From NCBI GenBank assembly GCA_035640455.1, contig DASQWB010000124.1:1-22490 (forward strand): a stretch of 22,490 nucleotides of DNA, read 5' to 3'. Position 1 is the stretch's first letter. Each line of letters starts with the position of its first letter. The position numbers and the translations under genes are program-made. Under the pieces are notes generated by a model that worked only from the letters and a program-made list of their open reading frames with translations, had not been told where the DNA came from and searched no databases. The stretch is from AC-50 sp035640455. Its GTDB lineage: Bacteria > Actinomycetota > Thermoleophilia > Gaiellales > Gaiellaceae. Below, piece by piece: positions 16,340 to 22,488 of this stretch.

Positions 16340-17094
16340 GCGAGAGCTCGCTCGAGCGAATGCTCCGGCTCTTGCCGGAGGCGCAGCGCCACGCGATCCC
16401 TGGCATCTCCGGGTTCCGCGTCGGCTGCGTCGCCGAGGGCTCGAGCGGCAGCCTCTACCTCGGCGCGAACGTGGAGTATCCCGGTACCGCGCTCGCCTTC
16501 ACCGTGCACGCAGAGCAGTCGGCGACGATCAACGCGTGGCAGAGCGGGGAGGAGGGCCTCGAGTCGATCGCCGTCAGCGCTCCCCCGTGCGGGTACTGCC
16601 GGCAGTTCCTCTACGAGCTGACGACCGCGGACCGACTCGTCGTCCACGTCGCGGAGGAGGAGTCGCGGCCCTTGACCGAGCTTCTTCCCGCGGCGTTCGG
16701 GCCGGCCGACCTCGACGTCGAAGCGACGCTGATGAGCCCGCAGGACCACGGGCTCGTGCTCGACCGGCCCTCGGACGACCCGCTCGCTCTCGCGGCGCTC
16801 GCCGCGGCGAACGCGAGCTACGCCCCGTACTCGAAGGGGTACGCGGGAGTCGCACTACAGACGCAGAGCGGCGCCGTCTACGCGGGCCGGTACGCCGAGA
16901 ACGCTGCCTTCAACCCGAGCGTGTCGCCACTCGAGTCGGCGCTCGTGATGCGCGTCCTCGACGGGCACGCCGACGACGCCGTCACGCGAGCGGTGCTCGT
17001 CGAGACGGCGTCGAAGGCGAGCCAGGAGGGCGCGACGCGCGAACTCCTCCGCGTGGTCTCCGCGGCGAAGCTCGACCTCTACCAAGCGGCCTAG
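16336..17094 (+). CDS. cdd: Cytidine deaminase, two-domain (E. coli Cdd-like) type
   Basis: This 252-residue protein has two cytidine deaminase folds. The N-terminal one is catalytic: His58 and Glu60 in VHAEQS, and Cys85 and Cys88 in PPCGYC, hold the zinc and the proton shuttle. The His-to-Cys spacing of 27 equals that of E. coli Cdd. The C-terminal fold (ASYAPYSKGYAGVAL, YAENAAFNPSVSPLESAL) keeps the sequence pattern of the E. coli pseudo-domain but has no HAE or PCxxC. Known relatives are homodimers that convert cytidine and deoxycytidine to uridines for pyrimidine salvage. The protein is about 40 residues shorter than E. coli Cdd at the N-terminus. Start is GTG 16336, overlapping the dehydrogenase stop. 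Its TAG stop shares the palindrome CTAG with the stop of the convergent sigma gene. Confidence 0.93.
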   Translation: MSESSLERMLRLLPEAQRHAIPGISGFRVGCVAEGSSGSLYLGANVEYPGTALAFTVHAEQSATINAWQSGEEGLESIAVSAPPCGYCRQFLYELTTADRLVVHVAEEESRPLTELLPAAFGPADLDVEATLMSPQDHGLVLDRPSDDPLALAALAAANASYAPYSKGYAGVALQTQSGAVYAGRYAENAAFNPSVSPLESALVMRVLDGHADDAVTRAVLVETASKASQEGATRELLRVVSAAKLDLYQAA

Positions 17095-18128
17095 GCCGCC
17101 TGCGCGATCCCTTCGAGCTCCTGCTCGAGCTTCTCGAGCGCGCTCGCCTCGAGCTGGCGCACGCGCTCACGCGTGATCCCGAGCTCCTTGCCGATGCGCT
17201 CGAGCGAGGTCGTCTCGCCGTCGAAGCCGAACCGAAGCTCGAGGATGCGCCGCTCCCGCTCCGGCAGCCGGGCGACCGCGCGCCGCACGGCCAGCCGCCG
17301 AAGCGAGTCCGCGGCCTCCTCGGCCGGATCGGCCGCCATGGGATCGCTGAAGAGGTCGCCGAGCTCGCCGTCCTCGTTCGAGCCGACGCTCTGGTTGAGC
17401 GACACCGGCGCGTCGGCCGCGTCGAGCGCCTCCTCGACGTGCTGGACCGAGAGCCCCGTCGCCTCGGCCAGCTCCTCGCGCGTGCCTTCGCGCCCGAGCC
17501 GGGTCTGCAGCTGGTTGCGGGCGCGTGCGATCTTCACGCGCCGCTCGTGCACGTGCGTCGGAACGCGGATCGTCGCCGACTGGTTCGAGACCGCGCGCTG
17601 GCAGGCCTGGCGGATCCACCAGGTGGCGTAGGTCGAGAACTTGTAGCCCCGCCGCCAGTCGAACTTCTCGACGGCGCGGTTGAGCCCGATCACGCCCTCC
17701 TGGATCAGGTCGAGCAGCGGCACGTCGTGCCCCTGGTACCGCTTCGCGATCGAGATCACGAGCCGCAGGTTCGAGTTGATCATTCGCTCCTTCGCGGCCT
17801 TGTCGCCGCGCTCGACGCGCTTCGCGAGCGCAACCTCCTCCGCGGCCGTCAGCAGCCGGTAACGGCCGGCCCGGTTCATGAACAGGGTCAGCGAGTCGCC
17901 GGCGCCGAGGCCGGAGACGTCCACCTCGACCGGCGCGGCGGTCGCGGGCGCGACGATCTCGATCTCGCGTGCCTCGAGCTCGGCCCGCAGCGCCGCGAGG
18001 TCCTCGTCGCTGAGATCGTGCTCGAGCGCGAGCGCCTCGAGCGCGCTCTCCTCGACGGTGGTGACGTCCTCGAGCCCCTCGAGGAACTCGTGGACAGGCG
18101 TTTCCAGAATAGTGCTCAGTTGCTTCAC
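17091..18128 (-). CDS. Sigma-70 family RNA polymerase sigma factor (RpoD/SigA-like, group 1 or 2)
   Basis: This 345-residue protein starts with about 75 Glu/Leu-rich residues that resemble no region I can name. Region 1.2 follows (DSLTLFMNRAGRYRLLTAAEE), then region 2 with the core-binding and -10-melting motifs (NLRLVISIAKRYQG, LLDLIQEGVIGLNRAVEKFDW, GYKFSTYATWWIRQA). Region 3 lies near THVHERRVKIARARNQ. Region 4 has a helix-turn-helix for the -35 element (TSLERIGKELGITRERVRQLEASAL). The near-perfect region 2 is typical of vegetative sigma factors. Whether this is the essential one or a group 2 paralogue cannot be decided here. The start is GTG 18128, preceded by GAGAAGGAA almost abutting it. 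Its TAG stop overlaps that of cytidine deaminase on CTAG (17091-17094). Confidence 0.95.
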   Translation of the reverse strand: MKQLSTILETPVHEFLEGLEDVTTVEESALEALALEHDLSDEDLAALRAELEAREIEIVAPATAAPVEVDVSGLGAGDSLTLFMNRAGRYRLLTAAEEVALAKRVERGDKAAKERMINSNLRLVISIAKRYQGHDVPLLDLIQEGVIGLNRAVEKFDWRRGYKFSTYATWWIRQACQRAVSNQSATIRVPTHVHERRVKIARARNQLQTRLGREGTREELAEATGLSVQHVEEALDAADAPVSLNQSVGSNEDGELGDLFSDPMAADPAEEAADSLRRLAVRRAVARLPERERRILELRFGFDGETTSLERIGKELGITRERVRQLEASALEKLEQELEGIAQAA

Positions 18129-18218
18129 TTCCTTCTCTCTCGTGGTTTTCGCCCCTCGAGCGTGCCGATGCCGCGACGCGGAGAGGCGACGTAGGGAAAA
18201 ACGACCTGCATACCGGCA

Positions 18219-18956
18219 CTATTCCATCGCGGGAGCGTCCTCGGCGAGCGAGATGTCGCGCTGCGCGCGCACGAACGGGTCGACGCGGCGGGCGTCCGCG
18301 ACCTCGGCGAGGTTGTAGGCGGGGTGGGGAAAGCCGCGCGTCCGGAGCGTCGAGACCGTGCCGGAGTGGACGAGCAGGAGGCCGGCCACCGGCCAGACGT
18401 ACGGCACGTGGCGGTGGCCGGAGAGGACAAGGTCGACGCCGCAGCGGCTGAGCAGCGAAAGCACATCGCCGGCGTCCAGGACCTGATTGCGTTCCCGGCC
18501 CGTGCCGGGATCGGCATGAGGTGGTGGTGGCAGACGAAGATGCGCAGGTCGGCGTCGCCTGCGAACCTCCTCGATCCACCCGTAGTGCTCGCGGCCGATC
18601 TCGCCCTCGTCGAGGTCGGGCTTCGACGAGTCGACGGCGACGACTGCCACGTCGACGGCGTCGCAGTCGAGCCGGAGCCTGGAGTCGCGCGCATCGAAGG
18701 TCTCCTCGAAGCGGACGTAGCCGACGTTGCGCACGTCGTGGTTGCCGGGCACGCGCACGATGTGCCGGCACGTCAGCGCCGCGAGCTCCGCCTTGACGGC
18801 GGGATACTGGTCGGGGTAGCCGTCGTCGGTCAGGTCGCCCGCGGCGACGACCAGGTCGGGCTCTGCGGCGTTGATCTCGGCGATCGCCGTCTGGAGGAGA
18901 TCCTCCTGGTAGCGGCTGCCGCCGACGTGGGCGTCGGAGAGCTGCGCGATTCGCAC
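18219..18956 (-). CDS. Calcineurin-like metallophosphoesterase with two compensating frameshifts
   Basis: This 245-residue open frame carries class III phosphodiesterase-like motifs: Asp8 and His10 (QLSDAHVGG), Asp41 (AAGDLTDDG), Asn72 and His73 (PGNHD), and GHRH near the C-terminal third (VLSGHRHVPYV). Family members hydrolyse phosphodiesters or phosphomonoesters with a two-metal centre. Between GWIEEVR and TGRERNQVLDAGDV the frame yields low-complexity Arg/Pro sequence (RRRPAHLRLPPPPH). The neighbouring frame of the same strand reads GDADLRIFVCHHHLMPIP, the expected segment with a metal-binding His. One extra base near 18560 and one missing base near 18503-18509 explain this exactly. Either the deposited sequence has two errors or the gene is damaged. 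The start is GTG 18956, with no good ribosome site seen. Confidence 0.82.
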   Translation of the reverse strand: MRIAQLSDAHVGGSRYQEDLLQTAIAEINAAEPDLVVAAGDLTDDGYPDQYPAVKAELAALTCRHIVRVPGNHDVRNVGYVRFEETFDARDSRLRLDCDAVDVAVVAVDSSKPDLDEGEIGREHYGWIEEVRRRRRPAHLRLPPPPHADPGTGRERNQVLDAGDVLSLLSRCGVDLVLSGHRHVPYVWPVAGLLLVHSGTVSTLRTRGFPHPAYNLAEVADARRVDPFVRAQRDISLAEDAPAME

Positions 18957-18979
18957 GGCGCGGAGCGTAGTCTGCCGCG

Positions 18980-19464
18980 GTGAAATACGTCCCGGCCCCC
19001 GACCGCTACCAGCGGATGCCTACCGGCGCTGCGCGGGAGCGGCCTCGAGCTCCCGGCTGTCTCGCTCGGCCTCTGGCACAACTTTGGCCACGACTGGCCG
19101 CTCGAGGCGAGCCGCGCAATCGTGCGGCGCGCCTTCGACCTCGGGATCACGCACCTCGACCTCGCGACCAACTACGGCCCACCGTATGGCTCGGCCGAGG
19201 AGAACTTCGGCCGCCTGCTGCGGCAGGACCTCGCGTCCTACCGCGACGAGCTCGTGATCTCGACGAAGGCGGGCTGGGACATGTGGCCCGGTCGTACGGA
19301 GATCACGGATCGCGCAAGTACCTGCTCGCGAGCCTCGACCAGAGCCTCGGCCGGCTCGGGCTGGACTACGTGGACGTCTTCTACTCGCACCGCTTCGACC
19401 CCGAGACGCCGCTCGAGGAGACGATGGGGGCGCTGGACACGGCCGTTCAGCAGGGGAAGGCGCT
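18980..19464 (+). pseudogene. Truncated and frameshifted aldo/keto reductase (YghZ/L-glyceraldehyde-3-phosphate reductase-like)
   Basis: Pieces of one aldo/keto reductase can be read across two frames. VKYVPAPDRYQRM comes from GTG 18980. Then YRRC and LELPAVSLGLWHNFGHDWPL, and then MRRAFDLGITHLDLATNYGPP to STKAGWDMWPG, follow in shifted frames. YGDHGSRKYLLASLDQSLGR to LDTAVQQGKAL then returns to the first frame. Joining them needs single missing bases near 19020, 19035 and 19293. The join WDMWPG-x-YGDHGSRKYLL matches the YghZ-type signature. Catalytic Asp, Tyr (TNYG), Lys (STKAG) and His (YSHR) are all encoded. Similarity stops after GKAL at about 19464, near residue 160 of an approximately 340-residue family, and the 3' half is absent; the MarR gene ends 20 bases further. 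As written it cannot make a working enzyme. Confidence 0.82.
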
Positions 19465-19484
19465 CGGCGCCGCCGAGCGACGTG

Positions 19485-19955
19485 CTAAGGCGTGCACTCC
19501 TCGGCGGTCGCGGCGTCGCCGCCGTGAAGCCGGCCGAGGAGCTCGCCGAGCTGCGCCAGCTCGTCCTCGTCGAAGCGCTCCTCGAAGAGCGCCTGCACCT
19601 CGGCGAGGTGCGATTCGGAGGCCTCCTGAAGCTTCGCCCGGCCCGCCTCCGTGAGGACGGCATAGACGACGCGGCGGTCGCTCGCACACGTCGCGCGCTC
19701 GACGAGGCCGGCGCTCTCCAAGCCGTCCAGGAGCCGCGTGACCCCCGAGGCCGTGAGCAGGAGCGCGTCCGCGAGATCCACCCGACGCATCCGCTGGTCC
19801 TCGGCGTGCGAGAGCCTGAGCAGCGCCTCGAGGTCGTTGATCGTGAGCCCGTGGTCGGCGACGAGCTGCGCGCTCAGCGCGCGGGTCGTCACCGCATGGG
19901 CCCGGAGGAGGGCGGCCCAGGCCTGAGGCGGAGCCTGTACTTGCGTGCGAATCAT
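19485..19955 (-). CDS. MarR-family transcriptional regulator
   Basis: This 156-residue protein has the MarR winged-helix plan: N-terminal dimer helices (QAWAALLRAHAVTTRALSAQLVADHGL), then the winged helix (DLEALLRLSH, VDLADALLLTASGVTRLLDGLESAGLVER), and the wing with Asp-Arg-Arg (ASDRRVVYAVLTEAGRAKL). C-terminal dimer helices are EVQALFEERFDEDELAQLGELL. Members usually repress their own gene and a divergent one and release DNA on binding a phenolic or on thiol oxidation. ATG 19955 is chosen; a TTG at 19967 would also be in frame but lies in the palindrome. No Shine-Dalgarno precedes the ATG, so a nearly leaderless message is possible. The gene is divergent from yceI, and its 3' end lies close to the aldo/keto reductase breakpoint. 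Confidence 0.92.
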   Translation of the reverse strand: MIRTQVQAPPQAWAALLRAHAVTTRALSAQLVADHGLTINDLEALLRLSHAEDQRMRRVDLADALLLTASGVTRLLDGLESAGLVERATCASDRRVVYAVLTEAGRAKLQEASESHLAEVQALFEERFDEDELAQLGELLGRLHGGDAATAEECTP

Positions 19956-19967
19956 TTGACGAGTCAA
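19956..19967. promoter_or_regulatory. Palindromic operator candidate between marR-like gene and yceI
   Basis: TTGACGAGTCAA is a perfect 5+5 inverted repeat with a two-base centre. It abuts the MarR start codon and covers the proposed -35 box of yceI. MarR proteins commonly bind TTG...CAA palindromes placed this way, so it is a good candidate for repression of both directions. Binding is inference. Confidence 0.55.
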
Positions 19968-19984
19968 GCTTATCTCGGTAAACT
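19956..19984 (+). promoter_or_regulatory. yceI: Sigma-70-type promoter candidate for yceI
   Basis: TTGACG (19956-19961) and TAAACT (19979-19984) are separated by 17 bases. They match the -35 and -10 consensus at 5 of 6 and 4 of 6 positions. A start near 19991 would leave a leader of about 37 bases containing the ribosome site AAGGAGGT (20012-20019). The -35 lies in the palindrome. Confidence 0.5.
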
Positions 19985-20011
19985 GCTTGCGCTCTCAACT
20001 ATAGCGGACTC

Positions 20012-20019
20012 AAGGAGGT
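20012..20019 (+). promoter_or_regulatory. yceI: Strong ribosome binding site of yceI
   Basis: AAGGAGGT is a full anti-SD match, nine bases (from GGAGG) before ATG 20028. It is the strongest ribosome site noticed in the window, where most starts are overlapping GTG codons with weak sites, and it suggests high expression. Confidence 0.7.
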
Positions 20020-20027
20020 CCTCCCAT

Positions 20028-20570
20028 ATGAGCACGACTGAGATTCGCCAGGCCTTGCCGACGGGCACGTGGCAGCTCGACCCGGTCCATTCGTCGATCG
20101 GCTTCGAGATCGAATACATGGTCGGCGCCTTCCGCGGCCAGTTCCGGGACGTCGAGGCGACCCTCTCCGTGGACGGCGACGACGCACGGCTGACCGGCGC
20201 CGCGCGCGTCGCGAGCGTCGACGTCAAGGACGAGAACCTCGCAGCGCACCTGCAGTCGCCCGAATTTTTCGACGTGGAGCGGTATCCGGAGCTTCGCTTC
20301 GTTTCGACCGATATCACGGGGGACGAGGAGCTCACCGTTCGCGGCGAAATCACGATCAAGGGCGTCACGCAGCCGGTCGAGCTGACCGGCCGGGCGACCG
20401 AGCCGCTCACCGACGCCTACGGGCGCGAGCGCATCGGGCTGACGCTCTCGACGACCCTCGACCGGACGGCCTTCGGCCTGAACTGGAACCTGCCGCTGCC
20501 GAGCGGCGAGCCGGCGCTCGCGAGCGAGGTCACCCTCGTCGCCGAGCTCTACTTCGTGCGGGAGGCGTAA
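20028..20570 (+). CDS. yceI: YceI-family (lipocalin-like, isoprenoid-binding fold) protein
   Basis: This 180-residue protein begins after a short leader with GTWQLDPVHSSIGFEIEYM, then GQFRDVEATLSVD, AHLQSPEFFDVERYPELRFVST, LTVRGEITIKGVTQPVEL and TAFGLNWNLPLPSG. These are the strand motifs of the YceI barrel in their usual order. Known members bind polyprenyl chains or amphiphiles; the physiological role is unsettled. There is no signal peptide, so unlike E. coli YceI this copy is probably cytoplasmic. The ATG is fixed by the strong ribosome site. It is followed after seven bases by a flavin reductase gene and probably shares its transcript. Control by the divergent MarR is likely from the arrangement. 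Confidence 0.93.
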   Translation: MSTTEIRQALPTGTWQLDPVHSSIGFEIEYMVGAFRGQFRDVEATLSVDGDDARLTGAARVASVDVKDENLAAHLQSPEFFDVERYPELRFVSTDITGDEELTVRGEITIKGVTQPVELTGRATEPLTDAYGRERIGLTLSTTLDRTAFGLNWNLPLPSGEPALASEVTLVAELYFVREA

Positions 20571-20577
20571 GCCCGAC

Positions 20578-21138
20578 ATGAAGGTCCTCGCAGTCTCGGG
20601 CAGCCTCCGGTCGGAGTCCTACAACACGAAGCTGCTCCGCGCCGCGGCGCGGCTCCTGCCGGCCGGGGTGGAGCTCGAGCTCTGGGACCGCCTGAAGGCT
20701 GTCCCGCCCTACGACGAGGACGACGACGTCGAGCCGGCGCCGGCGGCCGTCGCTGCGCTGCGCGCGGCGATCGCCGCCGCCGACGTGCTCCTCTTCGCGA
20801 CGCCCGAGTACAACTCATCCGTCCCCGGGCAGCTGAAGAACGCGCTCGACTGGGTCTCGCGGCCGCTCGCCAAGAACCCGCTCCGCGGCAAGCCCGTCGC
20901 GGTGATCGGCGCGAGCGCGGGCGCGTTCGGCGCCGTCTGGGCCCAGGCCGAGCTGCGGAAGATCCTCGCCGCGATCGGCGCGCGCGTCGTCGACGGCGAC
21001 GTCGCCGTCGGCCACACGCCGACCCGCTTCGAGGGCGACCACCTCGTCGACACGGAGCTTCGCGACCAGCTCGCCGAGGTGGTGCGCGCGCTCGTCTCGG
21101 AGACGGCTCCGGCGGCGGCGAGTCGCGTCGCCGCCTGA
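20578..21138 (+). CDS. NADPH-dependent FMN reductase / quinone reductase-like flavoprotein
   Basis: This 186-residue protein has the flavodoxin-like fold of the NAD(P)H:FMN/quinone reductase family. The phosphate loop is VSGSLRSESYNTKLLR at the N-terminus, the isoalloxazine-contact motif is ATPEYNSSVPGQLKNALDWVSR, and GASAGAFGAVWAQAELRKIL follows. Family members reduce quinones, azo dyes or chromate with NADPH, usually as dimers or tetramers. The ATG lies seven bases after the yceI stop, so the pair is likely one transcript. With a MarR regulator next door, this suggests a response to quinones or other electrophiles; the actual substrate is not shown. The C-terminal 15 residues are an Ala-rich tail outside the fold. 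It ends four bases before the convergent orphan gene. Confidence 0.92.
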   Translation: MKVLAVSGSLRSESYNTKLLRAAARLLPAGVELELWDRLKAVPPYDEDDDVEPAPAAVAALRAAIAAADVLLFATPEYNSSVPGQLKNALDWVSRPLAKNPLRGKPVAVIGASAGAFGAVWAQAELRKILAAIGARVVDGDVAVGHTPTRFEGDHLVDTELRDQLAEVVRALVSETAPAAASRVAA

Positions 21139-21142
21139 TTCC

Positions 21143-21556
21143 CTACGACGGCTTACAGACGGCGTCCCACGTCGTCCAGTAGTTGGCGTCGGTGCAGTCC
21201 GGGTTCGCGACGATGCCGATCATCGCGGCGCAATTCGAGTTGCAGCCGATGTTCGGCTTCGAGTACGAGGTCGGAGTCAGCTGCTGCTCGGGGAAGTCTT
21301 GCCCCGCCGCCTCCACTTTCACGTCGAAGACTCCCGAGAGGTCCGGAGTCTGGAGCTGCTGCTGAGGGTCGTTCGACATGATCGTGCCCGACCAATCGCC
21401 CTGGCTGACGGTCACAGACCACGAGCTCAGGCACGCGGCCGTGTTGTTGCTCGGGGAGATGTAGGCCCAGAACCGCGCGCCGTTTCCGAGCTGGATCGCG
21501 CCCGAGCGCACCTGCTCTTCGATCTCGTCGGCGTTCCCGCGTTCTTCGTCGGTCAT
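21143..21556 (-). CDS. Orphan Cys-containing protein of unknown function (137 aa)
   Basis: I do not recognise this protein. It appears real because AGGAGG lies five bases before ATG 21556 and the frame is free of stops over 137 codons. An acidic N-terminus (TDEERGNADEIEEQV) is followed by probable beta strands (ARFWAYISP, CLSSWSVTVSQGDWSGTIM, LSGVFDVKVEAAG) and a C-terminal block with four of the five cysteines (105, 109, 121, 134; the other is Cys42), ending in aromatic-rich NYWTTWDAVC. There are few Arg or Ala residues and many Ser, Thr, Asn and Gln, unlike all its neighbours. Between 21181 and 21300 I count 62% GC, against 74% in 20941-21060. No signal peptide or membrane segment is visible. 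Possible roles are a metal- or disulfide-stabilised small protein, an exported peptide of unknown route, or a modified peptide precursor; none is supported beyond composition. Confidence 0.75.
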   Translation of the reverse strand: MTDEERGNADEIEEQVRSGAIQLGNGARFWAYISPSNNTAACLSSWSVTVSQGDWSGTIMSNDPQQQLQTPDLSGVFDVKVEAAGQDFPEQQLTPTSYSKPNIGCNSNCAAMIGIVANPDCTDANYWTTWDAVCKPS

Positions 21557-21588
21557 CAGGTCCTCCTCTCGCCGTCAGAAGTCACTGC

Positions 21589-21618
21589 ACTGTCCCATGC
21601 CGAACGGCGGGCTGTCAA
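21589..21618 (-). promoter_or_regulatory. Weak promoter candidate for the orphan protein gene
   Basis: On the minus strand a perfect TTGACA (21618-21613) is followed after 18 bases by GACAGT (21594-21589), which matches a -10 box at only three positions. It would leave a leader of about 25 bases containing the AGGAGG site. The exact -35 in such GC-rich DNA is notable; the -10 is poor. Confidence 0.35.
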
Positions 21619-21657
21619 CGAGCCCGGATCTGGAAGACTCGGCGACGGCGACGCGAT

Positions 21658-22488
21658 ATGGAAACCCGACGCTCGTTCCTCCCGAAGGCGCGGCGGCTCG
21701 AAGCCGTCCGCGGTTTCGGGATCGACCAGGTCGCCGCCGCGGCCGAGCGGCCCGCGCAGGCGAATCCGCGCTGGCCCGTCCTGCGGATGGAGAACCTCGA
21801 CACCGACCTGCCACTCCCGCCCGAGGCGGTGCGGGTCACGCGCGAGGCGCTCGAGACGGCCGCCGCGAATAGCTGGCTGCCATTCACCGGCGACCTCGCG
21901 CTCCGCGAGGCGATCGCCGACTTCACGGCCGAGCGCACCGGCCACCGCTACGACCCCGAGCGCGAGATCGTGATCACCGTCGGCGGGATGGAGGGGCTGC
22001 TGAACGTCCTCCTCGCCACCGTCAGCCCCGGCGACGAGATCGTCGTCACCGACCCGACCTACGCCGGGATCGTCAACCGGATCCACGTCGCGGGCGGCAG
22101 GCCGAGGCTCGTGCCGTTCCGCGTCGTCGGCGGCGACTGGAGGCTCGACCGCGACGCGCTCGCGGCCGCGGCCGCCGTGCCCGCGACGACGGGGATGCTG
22201 CTCATGAGCCCGTCGATGCCCTCCGGCGGGACCTTCGACGAGGACGACTGGGCGCTCGTCTGCGACCTCTGCCGCGAGCGGGAGCTCTTCCTCGTCTACG
22301 ACGCGGCGATGGAGCGGCTGCTCTTCGACGGCCGGCCGCTCGTGCACCCGCTCCGGTTCGAGGGGATGGCGGAGCGGACGCTCGTCGTCGGCTCGCTCTC
22401 GAAGGAGCACCGCATGATCGGCTGGCGGGTCGGCTGGGTGGCCGGGCCGGCCGAGACGGTCGCCGACGTCGGCTGGATGCACGTCTAG
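21658..22488 (+). CDS. PLP-dependent class I/II aminotransferase, cut by a stop within the domain
   Basis: This 276-residue frame reads as the first two thirds of a fold type I aminotransferase: NSWLPFTGDLALREAI, ITVGGMEGLLNVLLATVSPGDEIVVTDPTYAG, MSPSMPSGGTF (the NPxNPTG position), VYDAAMER with Asp215, and GSLSKEHRMIGWRVGW with the PLP lysine Lys249. Such enzymes are usually about 380-400 residues. Here TAG at 22486-22488 ends the frame right after VGWMHV, removing the small-domain strand and the substrate carboxylate Arg. Related proteins usually continue with Tyr at this position, so TA-GAC would be restored by one missing C (TAC GAC). A single-base deletion or sequencing error is therefore more likely than a natural end. 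The window ends two bases later. The amino-acid substrate is unknown. No good ribosome site precedes the ATG. Confidence 0.8.
   Translation: METRRSFLPKARRLEAVRGFGIDQVAAAAERPAQANPRWPVLRMENLDTDLPLPPEAVRVTREALETAAANSWLPFTGDLALREAIADFTAERTGHRYDPEREIVITVGGMEGLLNVLLATVSPGDEIVVTDPTYAGIVNRIHVAGGRPRLVPFRVVGGDWRLDRDALAAAAAVPATTGMLLMSPSMPSGGTFDEDDWALVCDLCRERELFLVYDAAMERLLFDGRPLVHPLRFEGMAERTLVVGSLSKEHRMIGWRVGWVAGPAETVADVGWMHV

Noticed and set aside
16194..18194. Plus-strand 666-codon open frame across cytidine deaminase and the sigma gene
   Set aside because: It is shadow. It crosses two confident genes on other frames, and the sigma motifs are on the minus strand.
19956..19967. TTG at 19967 as start of the MarR protein
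   Set aside because: It would place the start inside the palindrome with no ribosome site. ATG 19955 gives a normal MarR length.
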